From Hevea brasiliensis (taxonomy: Eukaryota; Streptophyta; Magnoliopsida; Malpighiales; Euphorbiaceae): a DNA stretch of 64,000 nucleotides. The stretch's first letter is position 1; every line of letters starts with the position of its first letter. The notes beneath the pieces were generated by a model that saw only the letters and a program-made list of their open reading frames with translations, ran no database searches and had not been told where the DNA came from. The position numbers and the translations under genes were made by a program. Location: NCBI RefSeq assembly GCF_030052815.1, contig NC_079498.1, forward strand, positions 77,486,992 through 77,550,991. The letters run 5' to 3'. Shown one piece after another: positions 12,491 to 23,703 of this stretch.

Positions 12491-13312
12491 TCTCACACCC
12501 TATCCATCTGTAAGGCATAACATGATCTTGTAGTATACCTAATGAATTACCAACTTCGTCCACTGATAACCCATTAAATACACTACAAGGGATTTTAAAA
12601 CTTTTCTTACTTCATTTTACAGTGGTGAGCACTATTGACAGGTGTTAAAAATTTTCTTTTACTGAAGTGAAACCAAATAACAAATTTAAAGTATTAATAA
12701 TTTCTGTGAAAATTTTGACAGAGTGCCATCTGTATTTTGAATAAAATAATTCTTCAAAAACATGTAAAAAGCACTTCCAATAATTTGTTCAATACAATAA
12801 ATTCCTCAACAATTGTCAACTCAATTCAACAATAATTTTCCAATATTTCCAAAAACTGAGATAAGATAAATATATCACAATATTTTTACAGGCCAAAATA
12901 GTTTACAATTTTAGTTTACAACTGCTCAAGACCAAGTACAATATATACATACAGTGCAAATACATTACAACAAAAACTTCAAAATATGGTATACTCAATA
13001 TACCCGGTGAAATCTCAAAATGTAGCACAAGCAGCCTACTCTGCTGCTCTGTCCTTTTGTTTACCTGTGACAGCAATGAAAAAGCTATCACTGAGTAAAA
13101 TTTACTCAGTGGTGCACAATAACAATTTAAAATGCGGTATATAAAACTTTTATTGACAATTTATAATTCAAATAATTCACAATTTCATGTCACGATTTTC
13201 AAAGCTCATATAACACAAATTTGATCAAACTATTGAATAACACAGTGTTGCCAATCAATAACACAACTTAGGTCATGGCACAAACTTTCCGAACATGCCG
13301 TGTTGTACACCA
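12491..13312 (-). mobile_element. Gypsy LTR E, truncated
   Basis: A reverse-orientation LTR starting tctcacaccctatcc (TGTCACACCC expected), closely similar to LTR H from 36326. It runs about 820 bp to '...catgccgtgttgtacacca' and then joins integrase sequence directly. LTR H continues with different bases after the same point, so a deletion fused LTR E to pol. It may be the 3' LTR of element F, but it resembles LTR H more than F's 5' LTR, so it could be a separate insertion. Confidence 0.7.
13089..13111 (-). other. LTR hairpin, 11-bp stem
   Basis: CACTGAGTAAA pairs perfectly with TTTACTCAGTG across a single A, next to 'gtgcacaataac'. This is the strongest member of the LTR hairpin series. 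Confidence 0.65.
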
Positions 13313-14064
13313 ATTCTTGATTGGTAGCTATTATTGTAAGCAAACTCAATCAAAGGCAAGTGTGTGTCCCAACTGCCCTCAAACTTAATTACACAAGCCC
13401 ATAGCGTGTCCTCTAAGATCTAAATTACCTTTTTAGACTGGCCATCTATCTGTGGGTGGAATGCCATACTGAAGTTCAATCTAGTTCCTAGGGCTCTCTG
13501 AAGACTACCTTAGAATCTAGAAGTGAACCTAGGATCTCTATCATATACGATGGATACTGGCACTCCATGCAATCTTATAATCTCATCTATATACAATTTG
13601 GCCAATCTTTTTAGGCTATAATCCATCCGTACAGGCAGAAAATAAGCAGACTTGGTCAGTCTGTCAATAATGACCCATACTACATCATGGCTCTTCTGTG
13701 TCCTCGGAAGTCCCATCACAAAATCCATTGTTAATCTCTCCCATTTCCATTCTGATACTGGTAGTGGATGTAACAAACCAACTGGTACTTGATGCTCTGC
13801 TTTCACTTGTTGACAAGTTAGGCATTTGGAAACAAATTCTGCTACATCTCTTTTCATACCCATCCACCAGTAGTGCTCTTTCAGCCCTCTATATATTTTT
13901 GTGCCACCAGGGTGTGTAGTAAAAGGAGACTCATGTGCTTCCTTCAAAATGATCTGTCTCAAGTCAACGTTATTAGGAATGCACATTCTGCCTTGGTGTA
14001 GCAATAGGCCATCATCTCTCACTGAGAACTCAGGTTTCTTGCCCTGTCTAACTTCTTCTAACAA
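13313..14064 (-). pseudogene. Element F pol: integrase
   Basis: Retroviral-type integrase, read leftward. It has an HHCC zinc domain (HESPFTTHPGG ... CLTCQQ), then the catalytic core with TMDFVMGLPRTQKSHD, IIDRLTKSAYFLPV and IVYDRDPRF. The 13510-14064 part is open for 184 codons. Beyond 13510 reading continues with stops through the GQSKK position of the catalytic Glu (now Lys by eye) and on to the block that starts ILEDT. At that point the coding sequence is contiguous, unlike element J, which has a 75-bp insert there. The C-terminus and any chromodomain are deleted at 13312. Confidence 0.85.
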
Positions 14065-14640
14065 CTTCTAATACTTCTGATCATTCTGTGCAGCCATTCT
14101 GATCTGATCAATCAACACTGGCTGTATATGCCATGAAACTGTTGTTTGCCCCTCATCATTAATCTCTAAGCTGGCATGTAATACTCTTAACTCATGTACC
14201 ATAGACAATGGAGAAACCCATAGACTTGCTTTAGTCTTACAACTTAAGGTGTTAGCCACCACATTAGCTTTCCCTAGTTGATAGTCTATCAGACAATCAT
14301 AGTCTTTTATCAACTCTAACCATCTCCTCTGTCTCAAATTCAACTCCTTCTAAGTGCCCAGATACTTCAAACTCTTATGATCTATGTAGATGTAGCCCTT
14401 CTCCCCATATAAATAGTGTCTCCAGATTTTAAGAGCGAACACAATAGCTGCTAGCTCCAAGTCATGTGTCGGATAATTCCTCTCATGCAGTTTTAGCTGG
14501 CGTGATGCATAGGTAATGACATTCCGCTCTTGCATCAGTGCACAGCCTAAACCATTGTGAGAAGCATCACTATAAACTGTGTATTCTTTACCCGGGGTAG
14601 GTAAAGTAAAGACTAGAGCTTCAGTCAAACATTTCTTCAA
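14065..14640 (-). pseudogene. Element F pol: RNase H and tether
   Basis: RNase H (14640-14350) shows [35 protein letters not shown] and [10 protein letters not shown]. It is followed by the connection segment LNLRQRRWLELIKDYDCLIDY and GKANVVANTLS (14343-14068). In-frame TAG codons separate the blocks (near 14347 and 14065) at positions where Gln (CAG) is expected, so single C-to-T changes explain them. The pol order RT, RNase H, integrase is the Ty3/gypsy order. The gene is not functional. Confidence 0.85.
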
Positions 14641-15000
14641 CTCATCAAAACTCTATTGGCATTTATCCGTCCACTGAAATTTCACATCTTTCCGAAGTAG
14701 CTTAGTCAATGGAGATGCCAACATGGAGAACCCCTTCACAAATCGGCGGTAGTATCCAGCTAAACTTAGAAAACTGCGAATTTCAGTAATATTTCTAGGT
14801 GGCTTCTAATTATAGATAGCTTCTATCTTACTTGGATCTACCTTGATGCCCTTTGCCGATACTATGTGCCCCAAGAAGGATATTTCTTTTAGTCAAAATT
14901 CACACTTCAACAATTTGGCGTATAGCTGTTTCTCCCTCAAAGTCTGCAGTACAATCTGCAGATGTCTATCATGCTCTTCTGTACTCCTCGAGTAGACCAA
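14641..15000 (-). pseudogene. Element F pol: RT thumb, cut by Cassandra
   Basis: Reading leftward from 15000: [50 protein letters not shown] and the [12 protein letters not shown] equivalents, with several stops. The sequence ends exactly at 15000 in the codons that follow the YxDD active site, where the Cassandra element starts. The upstream pol and gag of F are not found right of Cassandra, so they were deleted. Confidence 0.8.
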
Positions 15001-15082
15001 TGTAACGATCGGGCTCCAACCACTAGAGGAATTGTCCGCTTTGGTCATAAGCCTCACGATTTTGTCCCATAGGTAGAATGGA

Positions 15083-15149
15083 GAACTTCCTAGGGGGTCA
15101 CCCATCTTAGGATTTCTCTCAAGCGAGCACGTTTAACCCTGGAGTTCTT
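15083..15149 (-). other. 5S rRNA-like segment, left Cassandra LTR
   Basis: In sense this matches the 3' half of plant 5S rRNA: an AACTCC-like start, a GTTAA-CGTGCT block (box A region), then GAGAG and GATGGGTGACC (box C region). Scattered changes show it is not a true 5S gene. Confidence 0.85.
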
Positions 15150-15348
15150 CCAACTCTCCGGGCCATTCCACCAAAAGGCACTTCCAGCGATTAGTTCCCC
15201 CATTTTATATATCATTACTTTTTGAATCCAAGACCATCTCTGTGCTTTTCCGATGTGGGATTTGCCTAAGGGACCTTTCTGCCCCCCTTTCGGGACTTAG
15301 CGTCTTCGCTGAGGTTTGCCCCACCATCGCCCAAGAGGACACGTGAGT

Positions 15349-15361
15349 GGCTCTGATACCA
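15349..15361 (-). other. Primer-binding site of Cassandra
   Basis: The reverse complement is TGGTATCAGAGCC, an exact initiator-Met tRNA 3'-end complement, two bases from the 5' LTR in sense. Confidence 0.9.
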
Positions 15362-15445
15362 ATTGTAATGATCAGGCTCCAACCACTAGAGGAATTGTCC
15401 GCTTTGGCCATAAGTCACACGGTTTTGTCCCATAGGTGGAATGGA

Positions 15446-15508
15446 GAACTTCACAGGAGGTCACCCATCTTAGGATTTCTCTTAAGCAAGCACGCTTAAC
15501 CCTCCAAC
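15446..15508 (-). other. 5S rRNA-like segment, right Cassandra LTR
   Basis: In sense it contains GTTAAGCGTGCTTG, the intact 5S box A core, and GATGGGTGACCTCC. Relative to the left LTR it lacks about 10 bp around the AACTCC block. Confidence 0.85.
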
Positions 15509-15642
15509 TCTCTAAGCCATTCCACCAAAAGGGGCCTCTAGTGATTAGTTCCTCCATTTTATATATCATTACTTTTTGAACCCAAGACCATCTCCGTGCT
15601 TTGCCGTTGTGGGATTTGCCTAAGGACCTTTCATTCTAAACA

Positions 15643-16398
15643 TGTCACACCTTACTCCTCCGTAAGGCATAACATGATCCCGTAGTACACTTAATGAATT
15701 ACCGTACTTCGCTTACCGGTAATCTATTAAATATACTACAGGGGATTTTAAAACAATTTTCGTTCATTTTTAAGTTGGTGGGTAATTTTTATCAAGTATT
15801 AAAAACCTTCAATTGACACTAAGTCATATATCAAATTCTCAATTAAAATCTGATGTTGCAAAAAATTTTCCAAATTTCGGCAGAGTGCTGGCTGTATTTT
15901 GAGAAAACAGTTCTTCAAACCTGAAAGGAAAATACTTCCAATATGTTTTCTCAACCACAACTCCAATACAAATCATTTTCATATCCTAATTCAACACAAT
16001 TAACTGAATTCAATTTTCAAGCCATACATGGGTTCAAAACTCAAGAGGAAATTTGAATATCATTCTCATTAGGATAATAAAATTAATATTATAAAAATAT
16101 ACAAGTAAAGAAATTCTCAAATTAAGATTACAATAATTTGATTTCATTACATACCAAAATAATATTATAAGAGTTTTTGTACAATTGCTCAAAAAATTTA
16201 TATACATATAATTACATGCATACATCAAACTCTAATATACAAGGGTATACCTCTAATATACCCGAAGCTAATCCTAATGAGCCTTCATGGCGCAGCTACC
16301 AGAAATCTCACTCGACTGCTCTATCTTTACTTTCACCTATGACAGCATACAAAGCTATCGCTGAGTGGTGAACTCAGTGGTGCACAACTATAATTTAA
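15643..16398 (-). mobile_element. Gypsy 5' LTR of element F, truncated by C1
   Basis: A reverse LTR starting TGTCACACCTTACTCC. The bases on its left, 'attctaaaca', resemble the spacer beside the element G primer-binding site ('ccactaaaata'). It therefore looks like the 5' LTR of F, with the primer-binding site and gag lost in the Cassandra-side deletion. It is cut at 16398 by the C1 LTR, with candidate duplication TTTAA (16394-16398). The LTR continues beyond the window. Confidence 0.65.
16361..16377 (-). other. LTR hairpin CTGAGT/ACTCAG
   Basis: A 6-bp stem with a 5-nt loop followed by 'tggtgcacaac', in the conserved LTR hairpin position. Confidence 0.55.
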
Positions 16399-18479
16399 TG
16401 TAGGAGCGAAAGCATGAAAAATATTAGTTTAGAACATTGAATTCAAAAATTTTCTTCTAGGGTCTCATGCATCATGCAAGATTCATTATTTACCTAATTG
16501 ATTTCAATGTTAAACAGCATATTAAAACACTTTTAATATGTTTTTGGCTCTACATTTACCATTTAAGATTTTAGAATTAACAGATTAATTCTTTAGAACC
16601 CTAGATTAAATCAAGAACATGTGCACTAACCTTTTGATGCACTGTAGTTGTGTTTGTCACCTTTGGGATGCACCTAGGACACCAGATATTGTCCCTCTAG
16701 CTTGTCCACACCAAGATCACCAATGGCAGCCCCTTGAATAGCTTCTCAAGCCTTTCCAATCAATTAGAAATTAAGGTTTTGCCTTTAGAGATGTTATAGA
16801 TATATATAGGATACTAGAAACATTTTTTAGCAATTTTAATTCAAGAGAATGTTGGCAATTCTCTTTGAATTGATGAGAGATGAAGAAGAAGAGAGGATGA
16901 AGGGCTCAAAGGTGGCGGCACCAAAGAGATAATAGCATATTGTATTTTGTTCTTTCATCCTTTCCCTTATATAGCTTGGTCATCACTTAAAACCCTTGCC
17001 ACATGTCATCTTCTGATTGGCTTGTAGTTTAATTGACCCAATCACATTGTGCCAAGTGTCAAACTTAGATTTAATCTTGACTTTGATCATCTTACTTGAT
17101 TAAAAACACAAATGGCAAGCTTATGTGTAGTGCCATGTGTCACCATCTTATGGTGCCACATGTCACCCTGTAAAATGACCAAATTACCCTTGTGTCTTAA
17201 TTTTGAGTTCTCAACCCAAAATAATTATTTCTTTTCTTCTAATTAATTTATATCAAATATAAATTAATTAATTAATCTCTATTAATTAATTTCTCATAAT
17301 TAAATTCATATTTAAACACTTTAAACATAAATTTAACTTATATTATACATCCAGTAACCTAGATTTGGTTTCCAGCCATGCTAGGGACTTTGCAATCTAA
17401 TTGCAAACCAAACTTATTTAATTAATCAATTAAACTCTTTTACTAATTAATTAAATCAAATTTAACTTGGTGATTACTTATGTATGTGCGTGACTTACTA
17501 GGCTCATCACTAATTGGCAATGAGATATGATATTAACTCTTAATATCATCAGAACTCTTTCTTACCATAAATGATTTCTCTAAATCATTTTAGGCAGCTC
17601 ATAGACTATGGTTAACACCTAGCATAGCATGCCATAGCCACCCAATCAGTAATATGTTACCATGCACTAGAATCTCTCTGTTACAAAATCCCAATTCAAG
17701 TTGGAGACATGGTTTATGTAAAACCCAATTTGCTATGAATATTATGTTCTCTTTTAATTCCAGTTCTTGATTAAAAAGATTTTCTCATCAGAAACTCTTT
17801 TCTGATTAAATCTATCTGTCCTGGCCAAGAACTTGAAACATCAAGAATAATTAAATGAACATAGGATTTTATCCCTATTTACTTAGGGTAACAGATTCCA
17901 TCTTGATCAACACCTATCTCCATATATAACTGATAGGATCCAGCACATGCCCATATACCCATACACAGTGCAAGTATCAAAGCAGTATCAAACTCAAACC
18001 ACCTATACACAAGATAATTGTGCTATCTCAGATCTAAAGATTATATGCACTGATATGATTTATGACAATGCATTGACAAGAGTAAACTCCATGTGCTTAT
18101 CATAAATGTCACTGGTTCGGCTTACTTATCATGCATAAGTGCCTATCATGTTTGTTATATGGCATAAGACTCACCATTAGATCTTTTTTACATCTCATAT
18201 AAATAACTTGGGAACAAATATGATTACAATCTTTCTGGATAAGTTATGTCCTTATTGTGAAGTACCCTCGATTGTGAACCAATTTATGATACTTTGTGCT
18301 AGAAATATTGTCACTCATATTCTTAACAACTTAAGAATAGAATTTCTAACAAAATATCAATGGACCTTTTCTATTACACATAAATATATTATATAAACAA
18401 AAAAGTGAAAATGCCTTTTATTAATAAAATATGTACAAGATACATACTAAATGTTATGCTCTAGGGCATATTACTAACA
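16399..18479 (-). mobile_element. Copia C1, 3' LTR
   Basis: A 2.08-kb Ty1/copia LTR in reverse. The left edge is TGTAGGAGCGAAAGC (other copies start TGAAGGAACGG) and the right edge is ...TACTAACA. It is more diverged from the C2, C3 and C4 LTRs than they are from each other, so C1 is the oldest copia here. The promoter side carries 'cttatatag' (TATATAAG in sense) near 16972. Next to 18480 comes the purine tract of the element (TAGTGGGAGAT in sense). Confidence 0.9.
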
Positions 18480-19305
18480 ATCTCCCACTAGCACTAGAGC
18501 CATTTATTACAACATCTTAGACCTATCTTCTCAAGATGTCGGTCTTACTGAGCTTGTGACATAGGCTTAGTGAATGGATCAACTGAATTTTCAGCTGATG
18601 ATATTTTCTACATGGCTATATCGCCTCGCCCAACTATCTCTCTGATAATGTGATAGTGCCTTTCTATGTGTTTGGATTTCTGGTGAGACCAGGGTTCCTT
18701 AGCTTGTATGACTGCTCCATTGTTCACACAGTAGAGTGGAACTGCTGATTCAATGGAAGGAACTACTGCAAGTTCTGTCACGAACTTCTTTATCTAAACA
18801 GCTTCCTTTGTAGCATCTGAAGCAGCAATATACTCAGCCTCCGTAGTGGAATCTATAGTTGTACTGTGTTTGGAACTCTTCGAACTGACTGCACCTCCAT
18901 TACAATGAACACATACCCAGAGGTAGACTTTCTATCATCGATATCTGATTGGAAATCAGAATCAGTATAACCATCCAATTGCAAGTCACCACCTCCATAT
19001 ATCAAGAATAGATCCTTAGTTCTTCTCAAGTACTTAAGGATATTCTTGATAGCTATCCAGTGTTCCAAACCTAGATTGGATTGAAACCTGCTAGTCAAAC
19101 TAACAGCATATGTGATATCTGGCCTAGTACACAACATTACATACATCAAACTTCCAATAGCTGAAGCATATGGAATCCATGCCATTTTATCTCTTTCTTC
19201 AGGTGTCTTTGGAGACATCTCTTTAGAAAGGTAGATACCATGTCCCACTGGTAACAATCCTCTCTTGGAATCAAGCATGTTAAACCACCTTTTCCAAGTA
19301 TAGAC
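18480..19305 (-). pseudogene. Copia C1 pol: RNase H
   Basis: The copia-type RNase H reads leftward. Blocks include MLDSKRGLLPVGHGIYLS, SAIGSLMYVMLCTRPDITYAVSL, LKYLRRTKDLFLIYGG, LDGYTDSDFQSDIDDRKSTSGYVF (which holds a catalytic Asp) and, after a frameshift near 18900, STTEAEYIAASDATKE. It is open for 141 codons (19278-18853) and broken after that. It is cut at 19305 by C2 and continues at 31951 as RT. The TAGAC duplication (19301-19305, 31951-31955) marks the C2 insertion. Confidence 0.85.
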
Positions 19306-21407
19306 TGAAGGAACGGAAGAGTGAAAAACACAAGTTTATACCATTTAATTCAAAAATTTTCACCTAGGGTCACATGCGTCATGCAAGATTTATTTTTATC
19401 TATTTGATTTCAATGATAAACAACATATTAAAACTCTTTTAATATGTTTTTGGATCTGTATTTGCCATTTAAGATTTTAAAATTAATCAGATTAATTTTA
19501 GAACCCTAGATTAAATCAAGAACGATTACACTAACCTCTTGATGCACTGCAGCGTGTCTGCGCCTTTGAGATTCGTCTTCAGGACACCAGATGTTGTCCC
19601 TCTAGCTTGTCCACACCAAGAACACCTATGGCAGCCCTTGAATAGCTTCTAAAGCTTTTTCTATTAATTAGAAAATCAAGTTCTGCCTTTTAAGAGATTA
19701 AAGATGTAAACAGGACACTAGAAACAATTTCTAGTGTTCTTAATTCAAGAGATTGATGGCTAATCTCTTTGAATTGATAAGAGATGAAGAAGAAGAGATG
19801 AAAACCCTCAAAGTGGCGTGAAAAAGGAGTGTGGCTGCTGGTTGTGTTTTATTTTCTCATAACAACACTTAAATAGCTAGATTAACACATTAAACCCTTG
19901 CCACATGTCACCCTTTGATTAGCTCTAGGTTTAAGTGACCCAATCACATTGTGCCAAGTGTCAAACCTATATTTAATCTTGATTTTAATCATCTTACATG
20001 ATTAAAAAACATTTGGCAAGCTTATGTGTAATCCCATGTGTCACCATCTCATGGTGCCACGTGTCACACTGCAAAATGACCAAAATGCCCATGTATCTTA
20101 ATTTTGAGTTCTCAACCCAAAATAATTATTTTTCTTCTTCTAATTAATTTATATCAAATATAAATTAATTAATTAATCTCTATTAATTAATTTCTCATTA
20201 ATTAAATTCATATTTAAATACTTTAAATATAAATTTAATTTATACTACACATCCAATAATCTAGATTTGGTTTCAAGTCATGCTAGGGACTTTGCAATTT
20301 AATTGCAAACCAAACCTATTTAATTAATCAATTAAACTCTTTAATTAATTAATTAAATCATATTTAAATAGGTGATAACTTGTGTATGTGTGTGACTTAC
20401 TAGGCTCATCACTAATTGGCAATGAGACATGATATCAACTCTTAATATCATCAGAACTCTTTCTTACCATAAATGATTTCTCTAAATCATTTTATGAACC
20501 TCATAGACCATGGTTAACACCTAGCATAGCATGCCATGGCCACCCAATTAGTAATAAGGTTTACCATAAATGAACCTATAATCATATGTTACCATGCACT
20601 AGAATCTCTCTGTTACAAAATCCCAACTCAAGCTGGAGTCATGGTTTATGTCAAACTCCATTTGCTATGAATATTATGTTCTCTTTTAATTCCAGTTCTT
20701 GATTAAAAGATTTTCTCATCGAAACTCTTTTACGAATAAATCTATCTGTCTGGCAGGAACTTGAAACATCAAGAACAATTAAATGAACATAGGATTTTAT
20801 CTCTATTTACTTAGAGAGCAGATTCCATCTTGATCAACACCTACCTCCATATATAACTAGTAGGAGCCAACACATGCCCATATACCCATACACAGTACAA
20901 GTATGAAAGCAGTATCAAACTCAAACTACCTATATATAAGATAACTGTGCTATCTCAGGTCTAAAAATTATATGCACCGATATGATTTATGACAAAACAT
21001 TGACAAGAGTAAACTCCATGTGCTTGTCATAAGTGTCACTGGTTCGGCCTACTTATCATTTATAAGTGCCTATCATGTTTGTCATATGGCATGAGACTCA
21101 CCATTCCATCTTATTTATATCTCATATAAATAACTTGGGAACAAACATGAATACAATCTTTCTGGATAAGTCATGCCCTTATTATGAAGTATCCTCGATT
21201 GTAAACCTATTTATGATACTTTGTGCTAGAAATATTGTCACTCATATTCTTAACAACTTAAGAATAATATTTCTAACAAAATATCAATGGACCTTTTCTA
21301 TTACACATAAATATATTATGTAAACGGAAAAGTGGAAATGCCTTTTATTAATAAAAATATATACAAGATACATACTAGATGATATGCTCTAGGGAATACT
21401 ACTAACA
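19306..21407 (-). repeat. C2 3' LTR
   Basis: A 2.1-kb LTR, TGAAGGAACGG...TACTAACA. It contains AT-rich palindromic stretches (about 20140-20230), a G-box 'gccacgtgtcac' near 20057 and the TATA equivalent 'cttaaatag' near 19868. Relative to the 5' LTR it has local losses at 20700-20765 where CAG and CCTGG-type words occur. Confidence 0.9.
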
Positions 21408-22271
21408 ATCTCCCACTAGCACTAGAGCCATTCATTACAATACCTTAGATCCATCTTCTCAAGATGTCAGTCTAACTGAGCTTGTGACAAAGGCTTAGTG
21501 CATGGATCAGCTGAATTTTTTTCAGCTGATGTTATTTTTCTGCATGGCTATATCGCCTTTGCCCAACTATATGTCTGATAATGTGGTAGTGCCTTTCTAT
21601 GTGTTTGGATTTTGGGTGAGACCTTAGTTCCTTAGCTGTATGTTGCTCCATTGTTGTCACGGTGTAGTGGAGCCGCTGACTCAATGGAAGGAACTCTGTA
21701 AGTTCTGTCATGAACTTCTTTATCCAAAGCGACTTCCTTTGCGACATCTCGATGCGCAATATACTCGACCTCTGTAGTGGAATCTGCGATCGTGCTGCTT
21801 TGGAACTCTTCCAACCGATCGCACCTCCATTACAAATGAACACATATCTAGAGGTAGACTTTCTATCATCAATATCGATTGGAAATCGAATCGATGATAA
21901 CCATCCAATTGCAAGTCTCCACCTCCATAAATCAAGAATAAATCCTTAGTTCTTCTCAAGTACTTAAGGATATTCTTGTGACTATCGATGTTCCAAACAC
22001 GGATTGGATTGATACCGCTAGTCAAACTAACGACATATGCGATATCGCCTAGTACACAACATTGCATACATTATACTTCCAATAGCGAAGCATATGGAAT
22101 CCGGCCATCTTATCTCTTTCTTCAGGTGTCTTTGGAGACATCTCTTTAGAAAGATGGATACCATGTCTCACTGGTAACAATCCTCTCTTGGAATCAAGCA
22201 TGTTAAACCTCTTTAACACCTTTTCCAAGTATAGACTTTGGGATAAACCAATTATTCTTTCCGCTTTATCT
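21408..22271 (-). pseudogene. Copia C2 pol: RNase H
   Basis: This is the RNase H domain homologous to C1 18480-19305, spread over several frames. Recognisable pieces include DIAYVVSLTSG, LKYLRRTKDLFLIYGGGDLQLDGY and the TTEVEYIAHRDVAKE block. Nearly every difference from the C1 version falls at a CAG or CTG word that appears as CG, CGA or ACG, which breaks the frame repeatedly between 21650 and 22150. I read this as consensus error over methylated CHG sites rather than genuine decay. The purine tract lies at 21408-21420 beside the LTR. Confidence 0.8.
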
Positions 22272-23251
22272 CTATAGATGCGAATCCCAAGAATATAGGT
22301 TGCCTCCTAAGTCTTTCATGGAGAATGTATTTGACAACCATACCTTTATAGTTGTCAACATACCTGTGTCATTACCCATCAATAGTATGTCATTCACATA
22401 TAAGACAAGGAAAGTGATAGCACTGTCACTAACCTTCTTATATACAAATGGCTCATCCTCATTTTTGATAAAACCAAAGGATTTAATGGCTTCATCAAAA
22501 CGGATGTTCCAACTCCTCGAAGCTTGTTTCAACCCATAAATGGATCGCTTTAGCTTGCATACCTTGGAACCATCTTGGGATTCAAATCCCCTAGGTTGTT
22601 CCATGAAAATGTTTTCTTCAATGTATCCATTGAGAAAAGCTGTTTTGACATCCATCTGCCAAATCTCATAATCATAGTACGCAACTATTGCTAATAAAAT
22701 CCTAATTGATTTAAGCATGGCAACAGGTGAGAAAGTCTCCTCATAGTCGATTCCTTGCCTTTGGCGAAACCCTTTCGCTACTAGCCTTGCCTTATAGGTC
22801 TCTACCTTTCCATCAGAACCAATTTTCTTCTTGAAAACCCATTTGTTCCCTATAGGTACAATACCTTCAGGTGGGTCAACAAGATCCCAAACTTGATTCT
22901 TATACATGGAATCAATCTCGGATTTCATAGCATCAATCCATTTTGAAGAGTCTATATCTGATATAGCTTCTTCATAGGTAAGTGGATCATCTCCATGATC
23001 TACTTCTTCATGAGTAGACAACTCTTGTTCTTCTTCATGAAGAAAACCATATCTCACTGGTGGGTGAGATACCCTGGTTATTCTACGAGGAACAACTGTA
23101 GATGTTTCATCAACGGGTATAGGTTGACTAGATGGATCTATATCCATCTGATCTGTTGGTTGGTCAGAATTCTCCAATTCTAACTCTATTTGCCTTCCTT
23201 TGCCTCCTTCTTGAACAAACTGTTGCTCAAGAAATGTGGCATCTCTACTTA
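22272..23251 (-). pseudogene. Copia C2 pol: reverse transcriptase
   Basis: This is an open RT frame in a 334-codon ORF. Its N-terminal linker carries RRITRVSHPPVRYGF and DPLTYEEAISD. The RT core has WDLVDPPEGIVPIGNKWVFK, KARLVAKGFRQRQGIDYEETFSPV, WQMDVKTAFLNGYIEENIFMEQP and CKLKRSIYGLKQASRSW. The active site, normally YVDD, reads YVND (22389-22400): the first catalytic Asp is Asn, so polymerase activity should be lost. The frame slips at the LGG/LYSWDSHL end near 22300. This is a Ty1/copia RT, placed after integrase as that order requires. Confidence 0.9.
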
Positions 23252-23703
23252 TCACAACCTTTTGTGAAGTAGGCAAATAAAAATAATATCCAAAACTATC
23301 TTTTGGATATCCAACAAATCGACCCTTTCTGATCTGGTCTCCAATTTATCAGTGTTCAGCTTTTTGATATAAGCTGGACAACCCCAAATCTTAACATGCT
23401 TAAGACTTGGTTTTCTTCCATGCCATATCTCATAAGGTGTGGAAGAAACTGATTTTGATGGAATCCTATTCAGAATATACAAAGCTGATTCTAATGCAAA
23501 TCCCCAAAAGGAGATTGGCATATCAGTATAGCTCATCATACTACGTACCATATCCAATAGGGTACAATTTCTCCTTTCAGATACACCATTCAGTTGTGGT
23601 GTTCCTGGAGGAGTCAGCTGAGAAACAATGCCATGCTCTCTCAAGTATTCATCAAATTCAGTACTCAAATATTCACCTCCACGATCTGATCGAAGAGCTT
23701 TAA
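23252..23703 (-). pseudogene. Copia C2 pol: integrase, C-terminal half
   Basis: This is the integrase core after the L insertion point: the RSDRGGEYL catalytic Asp block, FDEYLREHGIVSQLTPPGTPQLNGVSERRNCTLLD with the catalytic Glu, then MVRSMMSYTDMPISFWGFALESALYILNRIPSKS and WGCPAYIKKLNTDKLE. The frame shifts near 23330. The first half of the domain is at 26788-26984. Solo LTR L interrupts it between the IK and ALRSD codons. Confidence 0.88.

Larger units (their letters stand above)
15001..15633 (-). mobile_element. Cassandra-type TRIM retrotransposon
   Basis: This short non-coding element has two direct repeats of about 270-280 bp (15001-15280 and 15364-15633) that start TGTAACGATC and TGTAATGATC. 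They flank an 84-bp interior with a reverse initiator-Met primer-binding site (15349-15361) and a purine tract opposite 15281-15290 (gccccccttt). The LTRs carry 5S-rRNA-derived sequence, the hallmark of Cassandra TRIMs. It encodes no protein and must have moved using enzymes of other elements. The left flank is element F pol. No matching right duplication is seen, so the right side was deleted. Confidence 0.9.

Noticed and set aside
15083..15508. Possible real 5S rRNA genes
   Set aside because: Only the 3' half is recognisable, with changes and a 10-bp loss, and both copies sit in Cassandra LTRs.
17200..17480. AT-rich 'attaatt' palindromes as a possible replication origin or MITE
   Set aside because: They are an integral part of every copia LTR here (also 20140, 30680, 47480, 54900, 61390) and lack their own duplications.
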